Positions 45,691 to 54,644 of a stretch of DNA of 64,000 nucleotides are shown piece after piece; within the stretch, counting starts at the first letter, position 1; every line of letters begins with the position of its first letter. The position numbers were made by a program, and so were the translations under genes. Below the pieces are notes generated by a model, which made no database searches, had not been told where the DNA came from, and saw nothing but the letters and a program-made list of their open reading frames with translations. The stretch covers positions 239,211 to 303,210 of the forward strand of contig NZ_BJNE01000003.1 of NCBI RefSeq assembly GCF_006539525.1, given 5' to 3'. This DNA is from Glutamicibacter nicotianae (GTDB lineage Bacteria > Actinomycetota > Actinomycetes > Actinomycetales > Micrococcaceae).

Positions 45691-48600
45691 GTATGGAAGA
45701 AACCCGAACCCATTCCCGAGAGGACACCGCCAAGCTGCGTGGCCACCTGCATTCGGTGAAAAGCCCGGTGCTGGTCACCGGGGCGCCGGGTACGGGAAAA
45801 ACCAGCCTGCTCATTGACACGGCGGTTGCGCATCTGGACACCGGGCTTGACCCGCAGTCCCTGCTGATCGTTGGCCCAACTCGACTGACCGCAGCCTCGA
45901 TCCGCGACGAGCTCAGCCGCCGAGCCGAGCGGACCTTCACCGAACCGGTGGTCCGCACCTGGTCGGCCTATGCCTTCGATTTGATCCGCCGTGCTCGCGT
46001 CGAAGGGCTCTTGCCCCAGCTTGAACGCGTTCCCCGACTGCTCTCCGGACCGGAACAGGACACCTTGATCGGGCACCTGCTGGAAGGCCATGCCGCGGGG
46101 CTTACCGAAGGACCGCAGTGGCCAAGCGAGCTGGAACTGGCAGTGGAGACCCGCGGATTCCGCAAGGAAATCCGCGAGTTCTTCGACCGTGTCTCGGAGC
46201 TCGGTTTGGAACCTGCCGACATCGCAGACCTCGGCCAGAAAGCCAACCGCCCCGAATGGCACGCTGCGGCGCTGTTCTACCAGGAATACCGCGACCTGCT
46301 GGATTTGGGCAGTGCCGAGGCATTCGACCCGGCCGGACTGATTACCCGTGCAGCGGAAATCCTGGAAGACAACGAGGCCTTCCTGCACGCAGAACAGGAT
46401 CGGCTGGCCCTGATCCTCGTGGACGACCTGCAAGAAGCCACCCTGTCGCAGCACCGCCTGCTGTCGCTGCTCGGCAAGGACCGCGCGCTGGTTGCCTTCG
46501 CAGCACCCGACAGCGTAGTCCAGGGATTCCGCGGTGCACGCACCGACGAATTGCACCGTTTCGCACAGAACTACGCGAGCACTGGCGAAGCAACGAGCCT
46601 TGAACTGACCCATGGTTATCGCATGTCTGGACCGATCACCGAGGCCTGGCAGCGAATCGTCAGCCGCGTACCGCTGGCAGCAGGCTTGAGCGGACGCGCC
46701 ATCGAGCCGATGAACACCCCGGAGCATGCGCTCTGCCAGGGACTGGTCTTCGAGAATTCCACCTTGGAAGAACGGTTCATCGCCCAGCGGATCGTACAGC
46801 TTAACCTCTTCGAAAACCGCAGCCTCGCAGATATTGCGATCGTGGTGCGCAACGGCTCGCAGGTGCGATCCTTCAGCCGATTCCTTGAAGGCCAGGGCAT
46901 CGCGGTGCAAGTGCCACCGGCTGAAATTCCGTTAAAGGACGAGGGGGCGGTTCGCCCGCTGCTCGACCTGTTGTCATTGGCGTTCAGTGATTCTGTTGCG
47001 GATGATCCGCTGCTGATGCAGAACCTGCTGCTCTCGCGCTACGGGATGAGCACCGCGTTGGAAATTCGGCGGATCCGCCAGCTATTGCGCCAGCAGGAAG
47101 CCACGGCAGGCGGACGCCGCTCCAGCCAGGAACTGCTTGAAACCTGCCTGCGTGAACCGGCCATGGCCGAGAATCTGGGAAAGCCGGGGTACGGGCTGCA
47201 GCGCCTGCTGAAAATGTACGCTGCCCTGCAAGCGGAACTGGCCAGCGGAACCGCTACACCGGAAACCGCGCTCTGGGCAATGTGGGAAGCTTCGGGCCGT
47301 GCGAAAGCCTGGCGCGACGAGGCTCTGGGGGCCGGAACCGCCGCCCGCCGGGCTGACCGTGACCTGGACGCTGTCCTGTCGCTATTCCAAGCCGCAGAGC
47401 GTTTCGTGGACCAGCTCCCCGGAGCCAGCGTCCAGCAGTTCATTGAACACATCCTGCACCAGGAACTGCCCATGGACTCATTGGCCACCCGCGCCGCCGG
47501 AGGGCAAACCGTCACGGTGCTCACCACCGCGGCAGCCGCAGGAAAGCAATGGCCGGTGGTGTTCATTCCGGGACTGCAGGAGGGCTCCTGGCCCAACCTG
47601 CGGCTTCGCGGCGAGCTGCTCGGCTCCAACGCGCTCGCCGATGCCGCGGAGCACGGCATTGATTTCCTGGCCACGCGAACGCCAACGCAACTGGTGCGCC
47701 AAATCCGCAACGACGAATTGCGCAGCTTCAGCAATGCCGTCTCCCGTGCCGCCGACCAGCTGATCTGCACTGCGGTGGACAACGAGGACAGCCAGCCATC
47801 CTCCTTCCTGGACCTGGTCGAGCCGCCGGGGCCAGACGGGCGGAAACCTACTGCGGTTCCGCGCATCCGCTCGCTACCGACCCTGGTGGCTGAGCTGCGC
47901 AGCACCGCCGAAAGTGCCAAGGCAGCAAGCCTCGGGGCTGTGCCGGCCCCGGATGACGCCGATGCCCAGGGCCTGTACCATGACGCCGTCCACGTGCTGG
48001 GGCGCCTGGCCCGCGCGCAAATTCCTGTGCGCGGAGCGCATCCCGACACCTGGTGGGGACTGCGCGAGCTGTCCACCCAAGGCCCGGTGATTCCGGAGGA
48101 CCAGCCCCGGCGGGTATCGCCATCCAAGGTGGAAACCCTGGTCAAATCGCCGCTGAACTGGTTCGTGCAAAGCGCCGGTGGCACCGCCGCCCACGATTTC
48201 GCGGCATCCCTGGGCACCCTGATCCACTCCATTGCCGAAGAGCACCCGGAGGCCAGCGGACACGAATATGAGCAGATCCTCGAACAGCGCTGGCCGGAAC
48301 TGGAAAAACCGGAAAACTGGGAGGGCCAACGGGACTTCGACCGCGCCAACGCCATGCTCAAGAAGTTCGCAGCCTACTGCGTGACCATGCGCCAAGAAGG
48401 ACGCGAATTGGTAGCCCGGGAAATGCCATTCCAGCTGGAGGTACCAGCCCCTGACGGCACGCAGATCCAGCTTCGCGGAATCATTGACCGCGTGGAAGCC
48501 GGCGCCGACGGGAACGTTCGGGTCGTGGACCTGAAAACAGGGTCCACCGCACCAACCAAGGACGCGACCTTGGAGCACCCGCAGCTGGGCGTCTACCAAA

Positions 48601-48899
48601 CCGCAATCCAGCTGGGCGCATTGCAAGAGCACGAGGCAACTGCAGGGCTTTCCGATGAGCCGGCCGGCGCGTCCTTGGTCTACGTGGGTACCAGCACCAA
48701 GAGCGCCTCGGTGCGAGAGCAACCATCCATCGGCGAAGCGGACTGGGCCCGCACGCTCATCTTCGAAGCCGCCGCCCTGATGGGCAACAGCGAATTCATC
48801 ACCCGGCACGTTTCGGGAGCCGCCGGGATCCTCGGCAACTGCACGCTGCCTGAAATCTGCCCGTTATGCGCCCAAGGACGACAGGTTACCGAACCATGA
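45687..48899 (+). CDS. adnA: AdnA-like helicase-nuclease subunit
   Basis: A 1070-residue subunit of an actinobacterial AdnAB-type double-strand-break resection complex. The N-terminal motor has Walker A TGAPGTGKTS (31-40), but motif II reads VDDLQE (about 241-246) instead of DEFQD, so the ATPase looks degenerate. The C-terminal RecB-like nuclease shows GTLIHSIAEE (about 842), VVDLKTG (about 946) and QLGVYQ. Cysteines in CTLPEICPLC (about 1052) suit an iron-sulfur cluster, but the usual first Cys position reads KSPLNWF. ATG at 45687 overlaps the MGMT-like gene; the stop overlaps adnB by 4 bases. Confidence 0.85.
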   Translation: MSMEETRTHSREDTAKLRGHLHSVKSPVLVTGAPGTGKTSLLIDTAVAHLDTGLDPQSLLIVGPTRLTAASIRDELSRRAERTFTEPVVRTWSAYAFDLIRRARVEGLLPQLERVPRLLSGPEQDTLIGHLLEGHAAGLTEGPQWPSELELAVETRGFRKEIREFFDRVSELGLEPADIADLGQKANRPEWHAAALFYQEYRDLLDLGSAEAFDPAGLITRAAEILEDNEAFLHAEQDRLALILVDDLQEATLSQHRLLSLLGKDRALVAFAAPDSVVQGFRGARTDELHRFAQNYASTGEATSLELTHGYRMSGPITEAWQRIVSRVPLAAGLSGRAIEPMNTPEHALCQGLVFENSTLEERFIAQRIVQLNLFENRSLADIAIVVRNGSQVRSFSRFLEGQGIAVQVPPAEIPLKDEGAVRPLLDLLSLAFSDSVADDPLLMQNLLLSRYGMSTALEIRRIRQLLRQQEATAGGRRSSQELLETCLREPAMAENLGKPGYGLQRLLKMYAALQAELASGTATPETALWAMWEASGRAKAWRDEALGAGTAARRADRDLDAVLSLFQAAERFVDQLPGASVQQFIEHILHQELPMDSLATRAAGGQTVTVLTTAAAAGKQWPVVFIPGLQEGSWPNLRLRGELLGSNALADAAEHGIDFLATRTPTQLVRQIRNDELRSFSNAVSRAADQLICTAVDNEDSQPSSFLDLVEPPGPDGRKPTAVPRIRSLPTLVAELRSTAESAKAASLGAVPAPDDADAQGLYHDAVHVLGRLARAQIPVRGAHPDTWWGLRELSTQGPVIPEDQPRRVSPSKVETLVKSPLNWFVQSAGGTAAHDFAASLGTLIHSIAEEHPEASGHEYEQILEQRWPELEKPENWEGQRDFDRANAMLKKFAAYCVTMRQEGRELVAREMPFQLEVPAPDGTQIQLRGIIDRVEAGADGNVRVVDLKTGSTAPTKDATLEHPQLGVYQTAIQLGALQEHEATAGLSDEPAGASLVYVGTSTKSASVREQPSIGEADWARTLIFEAAALMGNSEFITRHVSGAAGILGNCTLPEICPLCAQGRQVTEP

Positions 48900-51800
48900 G
48901 CAATATCAGATTCACCCCGGAAGAGCTCTCAGCAGCGCTCGGCGAGCAATTCCCGCCCACCGCCCAGCAGTCCGAAATTGTCGCCGCGCCGCTGGAACCC
49001 ATGCTGGTCATCGCCGGCGCCGGCTCGGGCAAGACCAAGACCATGGCGGACAAAGTCGTCTGGCTGGTCGCCAACCAGTTGGTCAGGCCGGAACAAATCT
49101 TCGGCGTGACCTTTACACGAAAGGCCGCCGGAGAGCTGTCGGTCCGCATCCGCGCCAAGATCGCCCAACTGGTGTCCACCGGGCTGCTCAGTGCCGAAGA
49201 AACCCGCGACTTCCTCGATCCTGCGGTATCCACCTACCACTCCTACGCCAACACGCTGGTCCAGGACCATGGGCTGCGGCTTGGCCTTGAGGAAGACAGC
49301 GCCTTGCTGGGCGCGGCCCAGTCGTGGCAGGTGGCGCACTCGGTGCTGGAACGGTACACCGGCAATTACGAGCATCTGAACAGCGCCACCAGCACGTTGA
49401 TTGATGCCATCGTCTCCTTCAGTTCCGAAGCCTCCGAGCACCTGGTCACCGCACCACAGGCGCACCAGTGGATCGATCAGCTGGTGGCACGCCTGCGCAG
49501 CCTGCCGATGGACGCAGAAAAGCCGAAGAAGCCGACCCAGGCAGCCCTTAAGCTCATCGACAAGCTGGCCTCGCGTGCCACGATCGCCGAGCTTGCAGAG
49601 GAGTACGCGCAGGAAAAGAAGCGCCTCGGGGTGATGGACTATGGCGATTTGGTAGCCCACGCGGCGCGTATCGCCCAAGAGGTGCCGGCGGCTGCGCTCG
49701 CCGAACGGGAGAGCCACAAGGTGGTGCTGCTCGATGAATTCCAAGACACCTCGCACGCGCAGATGGTGCTCTTCTCGCAACTCTACGGCGAGGGCCATCC
49801 GGTTACCGCAGTAGGCGACCCCAACCAGTCAATCTACGGATTCCGCGGGGCCAGTGCCGGACAGCTGTTCCGATTCCCGGAAGTCTTCCCGATTGTCCGG
49901 GACACTGGCCGGGAAGTTGCCCATGTAAAGCACCTGACCATCGCATGGCGCAACACCGTCAACGTGCTTGCCGCAGCGAATAGCATCACTGCTGGCGGAC
50001 CGCAGCATCAAGGTCCGGTCTCGGTCAAGCCGTTGGATTCCTCCGCGCATGCCAAGGCCGGCCGGGTGGTGCTCAACCGCTGTGCGACGGTTCGCGAAGA
50101 AGCGGAAGCCATAGCGGACATGATTGTTGCCGAGAATCGGTCAACTTCCGAGCCGAAAACCAGTGCAGTGCTCTCGCGCAATCGCACCCAGCTGAGCATC
50201 ATGGGCGAGGTGCTTGCCGAGCGCGGCATCAAGTACCAGCTCGTGGGACTTTCGGGATTGCTCAGCACCCCTGAGCTCACCGACCTGGTCGCATGCCTGC
50301 ACGTGCTGGTGGACCCGCTGCGCTCGGATAAGCTCATGCGCCTGCTGGCAGGAGCCCGCTGGCGCCTGGGCGCCTCCGACCTGATGGCTTTCGCAGATTG
50401 GTCCCGCCAGCTGGAACGGCGGCGGGCCCGCGGCCTGCAGCCAGATCCGGCCGAAGACGAAGAAACGCCAACCCCGGACGAAGCAGCCGCTGAAGCTGCC
50501 CGCGCCGAACTCAACGATGCCGCTAGCCTTGTCGAAGCATTGGACTTCCTGCCCAAGGAAGGCTGGAAAAGCAATGACGGCCGGAGCATCAGCGCTGCCG
50601 GCTACGAACGGCTGGCTGCCTTGCGCGATGAATTGGCAAGCTTGCGGCTGCTGGCCAATGATGACCTGGAGACCCTGATTCGCGAGACCGAACGCGCCAT
50701 GAACCTGGACATCGAGGTGGCCGCCCGCCCGTGGATTTCCCGAGACAAGGCACGCGCCAATCTCGACGCCTTCGCCGATGTGGTGCGCGAATACTGCCGC
50801 AATGCGCCACGTGTCGAGCTGGCTGGATTCCTGATGTGGCTGGAACAGGCCGCCGAAAAGGAAAAAGGCCTCCCGCTGCCCAGCGAAGATGCGGATCCGG
50901 CCGCTGTACAGTTGCTGACGGTTCACGCTTCCAAGGGATTGGAATGGGACATCGTGGCGGTGATGACCCTGAACGACGGGGTGTTCCCGGGTGCCAAGTC
51001 GGATCGCTGGACCAGCGGCGACAAGGCGCTGCCCTGGGAACTTCGTGGCGATGCCCGCGACCTGCCCCAATGGGACACCGAGCAGCCGGCCCTGAAGGAG
51101 CTGCTGGAAGCCGAATCGATCTTCAAGGACCAGGTCGAGGACCATTATATTGCTGAAGAACGCCGCCTGGCCTATGTCGCGGTAACCCGCGCCAAGTCCT
51201 TGCTGATTTGCAGCAGCAGCGTCTGGACGAGCACCCGCACCAAGCCCACCGAGGCCTCGGAATTCTTCAACTGCCTGCTTCCGCTGGCCGAAGGCGAAGA
51301 CCCCCAGGCTGAAATCGGCCTCTGGGTGAAGGATGAGGAAGCTCCGGAACAAAACCCGAGCACGTTGACACCCCTCGAAGCGCTGTGGCCCTACGACCCG
51401 TTGGAAGGCCCCGTGGTCACCGGGGGAGTGCAGAAGACTCCCTATCCGTACTCACGCCGCAAGATCATTGCGGATGTGGCGGAGGATCTTGAATCCATTC
51501 CAGCCGACTATGAGCCGTTGACCGGTGTTGGCCAGCAGTGGGCTGAAGAAGCGGAGAAACTTCTAGGCCAGCGAGAGTTCTTGGCTGTTCGTGAGCGCAG
51601 CATCGAGGTACCAGAGCATGTGCGAGCTTCATTGTTTGTCGAGCTGGCCGAAGACCCGGTAGGCGTGCTGGAAAACCTTCGGCGCCCGGTGCCACGTCGC
51701 CCGGGCCTGGCGGCACGGCGAGGTACCGCGTTCCACGCCTGGATCGAGGAGTTCTACGAGAAGACCTCCATGCTGGATCTGGGAGACCTGCAGGAACCAG

Positions 51801-52213
51801 CCGATGGCTATCTTGACGAGGCACTGGACCTCGAAGCTATGAAGGAAGCGTTCCTGGCGAGCGAATGGTCCAAGCTGCAGCCCGCCTACGTCGAGGTGCC
51901 CTTGGAGACCCGTGTGGGTCCGGTCGCTGTGCGCGGCCGCATAGATGCCGTCTTCCAGATGGATGACGGGACCTGGCTGATGCTGGACTGGAAAACGGGC
52001 CGGGTACCGAGCGGCAAGGATTTGAGGAGCAAGCTGGTCCAGCTCGCAGTGTATCGCTTGGGCTGGTCACGCCTGCACGGAATCCCGCTGGAGGAGATCA
52101 AGGCCGCCTTCTACTATGTGTCGGCGGGCATCACGATCCACGCGGAGCATCTCTCCGATGAGCAAGAACTGGAACAGATGATCAGCAGTGCATTCGAACA
52201 GCTCAACGGCTAG
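48896..52213 (+). CDS. adnB: AdnB-like helicase-nuclease subunit
   Basis: A 1105-residue UvrD/RecB-type helicase with a C-terminal nuclease. It shows Walker A GAGSGKTKT (about 40), FTRKAA, a full motif II LLDEFQD (about 279), DPNQSIYGFRGA and the nuclease motifs GTAFHAWIEE (about 943), LDWKTG (about 1029) and QLAVYRLGW. In mycobacterial AdnAB the AdnB motor is the principal one, which fits the intact motifs here against the changed motif II of the upstream subunit. ATG at 48896, inside the adnA stop region. Confidence 0.9.
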   Translation: MSNIRFTPEELSAALGEQFPPTAQQSEIVAAPLEPMLVIAGAGSGKTKTMADKVVWLVANQLVRPEQIFGVTFTRKAAGELSVRIRAKIAQLVSTGLLSAEETRDFLDPAVSTYHSYANTLVQDHGLRLGLEEDSALLGAAQSWQVAHSVLERYTGNYEHLNSATSTLIDAIVSFSSEASEHLVTAPQAHQWIDQLVARLRSLPMDAEKPKKPTQAALKLIDKLASRATIAELAEEYAQEKKRLGVMDYGDLVAHAARIAQEVPAAALAERESHKVVLLDEFQDTSHAQMVLFSQLYGEGHPVTAVGDPNQSIYGFRGASAGQLFRFPEVFPIVRDTGREVAHVKHLTIAWRNTVNVLAAANSITAGGPQHQGPVSVKPLDSSAHAKAGRVVLNRCATVREEAEAIADMIVAENRSTSEPKTSAVLSRNRTQLSIMGEVLAERGIKYQLVGLSGLLSTPELTDLVACLHVLVDPLRSDKLMRLLAGARWRLGASDLMAFADWSRQLERRRARGLQPDPAEDEETPTPDEAAAEAARAELNDAASLVEALDFLPKEGWKSNDGRSISAAGYERLAALRDELASLRLLANDDLETLIRETERAMNLDIEVAARPWISRDKARANLDAFADVVREYCRNAPRVELAGFLMWLEQAAEKEKGLPLPSEDADPAAVQLLTVHASKGLEWDIVAVMTLNDGVFPGAKSDRWTSGDKALPWELRGDARDLPQWDTEQPALKELLEAESIFKDQVEDHYIAEERRLAYVAVTRAKSLLICSSSVWTSTRTKPTEASEFFNCLLPLAEGEDPQAEIGLWVKDEEAPEQNPSTLTPLEALWPYDPLEGPVVTGGVQKTPYPYSRRKIIADVAEDLESIPADYEPLTGVGQQWAEEAEKLLGQREFLAVRERSIEVPEHVRASLFVELAEDPVGVLENLRRPVPRRPGLAARRGTAFHAWIEEFYEKTSMLDLGDLQEPADGYLDEALDLEAMKEAFLASEWSKLQPAYVEVPLETRVGPVAVRGRIDAVFQMDDGTWLMLDWKTGRVPSGKDLRSKLVQLAVYRLGWSRLHGIPLEEIKAAFYYVSAGITIHAEHLSDEQELEQMISSAFEQLNG

Positions 52214-52237
52214 CGGCCGGAGGATGCCGGGAAGTGC

Positions 52238-53548
52238 CTACTTCCCGGCATCCTTGGCAGGCTCGTTCTCGTCTCGAGCAGGCGTCTGCGCGTCGGCTGT
52301 CCCATCTGCAGACGGCTGTGCTTCCGCTGCCTCTTTCTCCTGATCGGCGGGCTTTTGCGCGGGCTCCTGCTTCGATGGGGTGCTGCTATCTGAACCAGCC
52401 TCGTCAGCATCCGCAGTTGGCTGATCCGCCGATTCTCCGGAATCCTGCTGGTCCTGTGGCGAGGCGCCCTGGGGCGTTGCGGACTTCGGCGGTTCGGCGG
52501 CCAGGGCAGTGACCTTGTCGGTGTTGATGCTTGGGGCGGTGATCGCCACCGGTTTTTCCGGAACCTTCTGGGACGAAGTTTCCGGCTGGGCAGCCAACGG
52601 ACGCGGGGCCTCCACGACCGACAACGGCTGGCCGCCATACTCGGCAATGTTCTGGTCCAGTTCTCGAAGCATCTCCTCGGCCTCGGCGATGCGTTCGTAG
52701 TCCTTGGAATCCAAGGACTTCACTAGCCACTGCGCCAAAGCGAATTCTGCGGCCAGCGCGGCGCGGCGCATGATGTGCGGATCGGCGGCCTTCCCGCGAG
52801 CTTCGACGTAGGCGGAGAACACGCGCTCGCTGAAGCTCTGGTCTTCGATGGCTGAGAGCCAAGCGAAGTCATCTGCTGGGTCGCCGACATGCAAATCGGT
52901 CCACCCTTTGACCGCAGTGATGCTGGAATGCGAAATCTGCAACTGCTCTTCATCGAAGTCGCCGTGAACTACGGCAGCGTTGAAACGCCACAGTGCCACG
53001 TCCTCCATGGCGTGTTCCCAGCGGCGCAGCAAACGGCTTGGCACCTTGCCGGTCGCCGCTGCGGTATCCAGCTCGTTGAGCTTGCGCTGGCGGATCTCGT
53101 CGGCGGTATAGGTCGGCAAACCTGCAACTTCGACTGCTTCATCGGGAATCTGGTGGATGGCAGCCATGCAATTGCCCAAGGACTTGGCCAGGTTGCTGCC
53201 CACATCAACCAGTTCGTCGAGGCTAGGAACATGACCGGGCATGTCCTTGTAGACAAAGGTCCGCAGTGGGCCCTGGCGCACTGTACCGGCTACGGCTGGC
53301 AAGGAAAAAGGCAGTGAAGCGCGGACCTTGGCTGAAAAAGCGCGCAAGGCCGAAAGTTCGGCTTCCAAGCGCATGCTTGCTTCATCGTGGCGAGGTGAAC
53401 GGACGCGCCAGCGATGCTTGAGTGCGTCGACGACCAATGCTGAATCAAAGTCTTCCGCATCGTCGGACAGCGCCGCGAAGCCAACCGGGGTCAATCCGGG
53501 GACGGCGGCGGTGGCAATTGCGGCGAGTTCCATGGCAGTGCGTTTCAC
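52238..53548 (-). CDS. APH/MPH-like phosphotransferase with long acidic tail
   Basis: A 436-residue protein. Residues 1-320 form an aminoglycoside/macrolide-phosphotransferase-like kinase with the Brenner-type VVHGDFDEEQL (about 192) and a DPADDFAWL metal-binding segment. The last 110 residues are low-complexity, rich in Pro, Ala, Gln, Glu and Asp. Substrate unknown; antibiotic inactivation should not be assumed. GTG 53548 follows a GGTGGA and starts the conserved region; longer starts up to 53596 are in frame. Confidence 0.75.
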   Translation of the reverse strand: MKRTAMELAAIATAAVPGLTPVGFAALSDDAEDFDSALVVDALKHRWRVRSPRHDEASMRLEAELSALRAFSAKVRASLPFSLPAVAGTVRQGPLRTFVYKDMPGHVPSLDELVDVGSNLAKSLGNCMAAIHQIPDEAVEVAGLPTYTADEIRQRKLNELDTAAATGKVPSRLLRRWEHAMEDVALWRFNAAVVHGDFDEEQLQISHSSITAVKGWTDLHVGDPADDFAWLSAIEDQSFSERVFSAYVEARGKAADPHIMRRAALAAEFALAQWLVKSLDSKDYERIAEAEEMLRELDQNIAEYGGQPLSVVEAPRPLAAQPETSSQKVPEKPVAITAPSINTDKVTALAAEPPKSATPQGASPQDQQDSGESADQPTADADEAGSDSSTPSKQEPAQKPADQEKEAAEAQPSADGTADAQTPARDENEPAKDAGK

Positions 53549-53634
53549 AAGTTCCACCGTATGCGAGATTCTCTTTTCTATCGTTGAATGACGCACGGAA
53601 TATGGCGGGATTCACCGGCAACGTTCAGAGTTGC

Positions 53635-53651
53635 GATGAATCTCATTCATC
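53635..53651. promoter_or_regulatory. GATGAAT-CTC-ATTCATC inverted repeat
   Basis: A perfect 7-bp inverted repeat with a 3-base centre in the AT-rich divergent region between the phosphotransferase and nudC genes. It resembles an operator for a dimeric regulator. It is not the LexA consensus. Confidence 0.4.
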
Positions 53652-53714
53652 AACAGCAATCCACAATGAGAATGCATCAAGATTCTGGGGTGTAATGTGC
53701 ATTAGGTTAGAGGT

Positions 53715-54644
53715 ATGGCTCTGGCAGAAATTTATCGAACCCCGCTTACCGGACTTCACTTCGGGCAGTCGCTGATCGAGCGACCGCTGACCGAAAAGCA
53801 GGATCCGACGCTTGTGCCGAACCTGTTGAATCAACCCAGTACCAAGGTGCTGCTGATCAGTGGCGGTGGCGCGGCAACTTCCGGAACTGAACTCTTCTTC
53901 CTCGACGGAACGCAGTATCGTGCGAAAGACTCTGAACGCCAGGTGTATTTGGGGCGCGCGGCAGGCACCGAATACGTGTTGGCTATCGTTGATGCCGAAG
54001 ATTATGCCACCAGTGGTATTGACCGCTGGGTGACCTTGCGTGAAGGTTTCACCGTGCTTCGCGAACTGCATGCAGAACTTTTCGTGGAAGCGCAAGCGAT
54101 CGCCAACTGGATTCGTTCGGAGAAGTTTTGTCCGCGTTGCGGATCGCCAGTCGTGGCAGCCACCTTCGGCTGGGGCCAGCGCTGCGTAGAGAATGACCAC
54201 GAGCTTTTTCCACGCACCGACCCGGCAATCATTGCCTCGGTGATAGACAGCCAAGATCGACTTCTGCTGGGATCCAATGCCACCTTCAAGCACCGGATGT
54301 ATTCGGTGCTGGCAGGGTTTGTCGAGGCGGGGGAGTCCCTGGAGTCTGCCGTGCGCCGCGAGATTTATGAGGAATCTGGCGTGCGCGTTGGCGATGTCGC
54401 CTACCGTGGTTCCCAGCCCTGGCCAAAGCCGCGTTCTCTGATGCTTGGCTTCGCGGCTGAAGCCCTGAGCGAAGAGCTGGTTCCCGACGGCGCAGAAATC
54501 ATGGACCTTCGCTGGTTCACACGAGCTGAACTGCGTGAGGCCCTGGAATCAGGAACAATAGATATACCGCGTGGAGTCTCGATAGCCCACGCATTGATCC
54601 GTACGTGGTACGGCGAACCCCTTCCGGAGGCCCTGAGCAAGTGA
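53715..54644 (+). CDS. nudC: NADH pyrophosphatase NudC
   Basis: A 309-residue Nudix hydrolase that cleaves NAD(H) and can remove NAD caps from RNA. The Nudix box spans residues 201-223 (GFVEAGE...REIYEESGV) and is followed by SQPWPKPRS (233-241), the NudC signature. The zinc ribbon has Cys139, Cys142 and Cys157, with no obvious fourth cysteine (His162 may serve). ATG at 53715 with AGAGG upstream. The gene overlaps uvrD2 by 4 bases. Confidence 0.93.
   Translation: MALAEIYRTPLTGLHFGQSLIERPLTEKQDPTLVPNLLNQPSTKVLLISGGGAATSGTELFFLDGTQYRAKDSERQVYLGRAAGTEYVLAIVDAEDYATSGIDRWVTLREGFTVLRELHAELFVEAQAIANWIRSEKFCPRCGSPVVAATFGWGQRCVENDHELFPRTDPAIIASVIDSQDRLLLGSNATFKHRMYSVLAGFVEAGESLESAVRREIYEESGVRVGDVAYRGSQPWPKPRSLMLGFAAEALSEELVPDGAEIMDLRWFTRAELREALESGTIDIPRGVSIAHALIRTWYGEPLPEALSK

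Noticed and set aside
52238..53548. Macrolide or aminoglycoside resistance gene
   Set aside because: The kinase fold is shared with many housekeeping enzymes; no resistance-specific features or mobile context.
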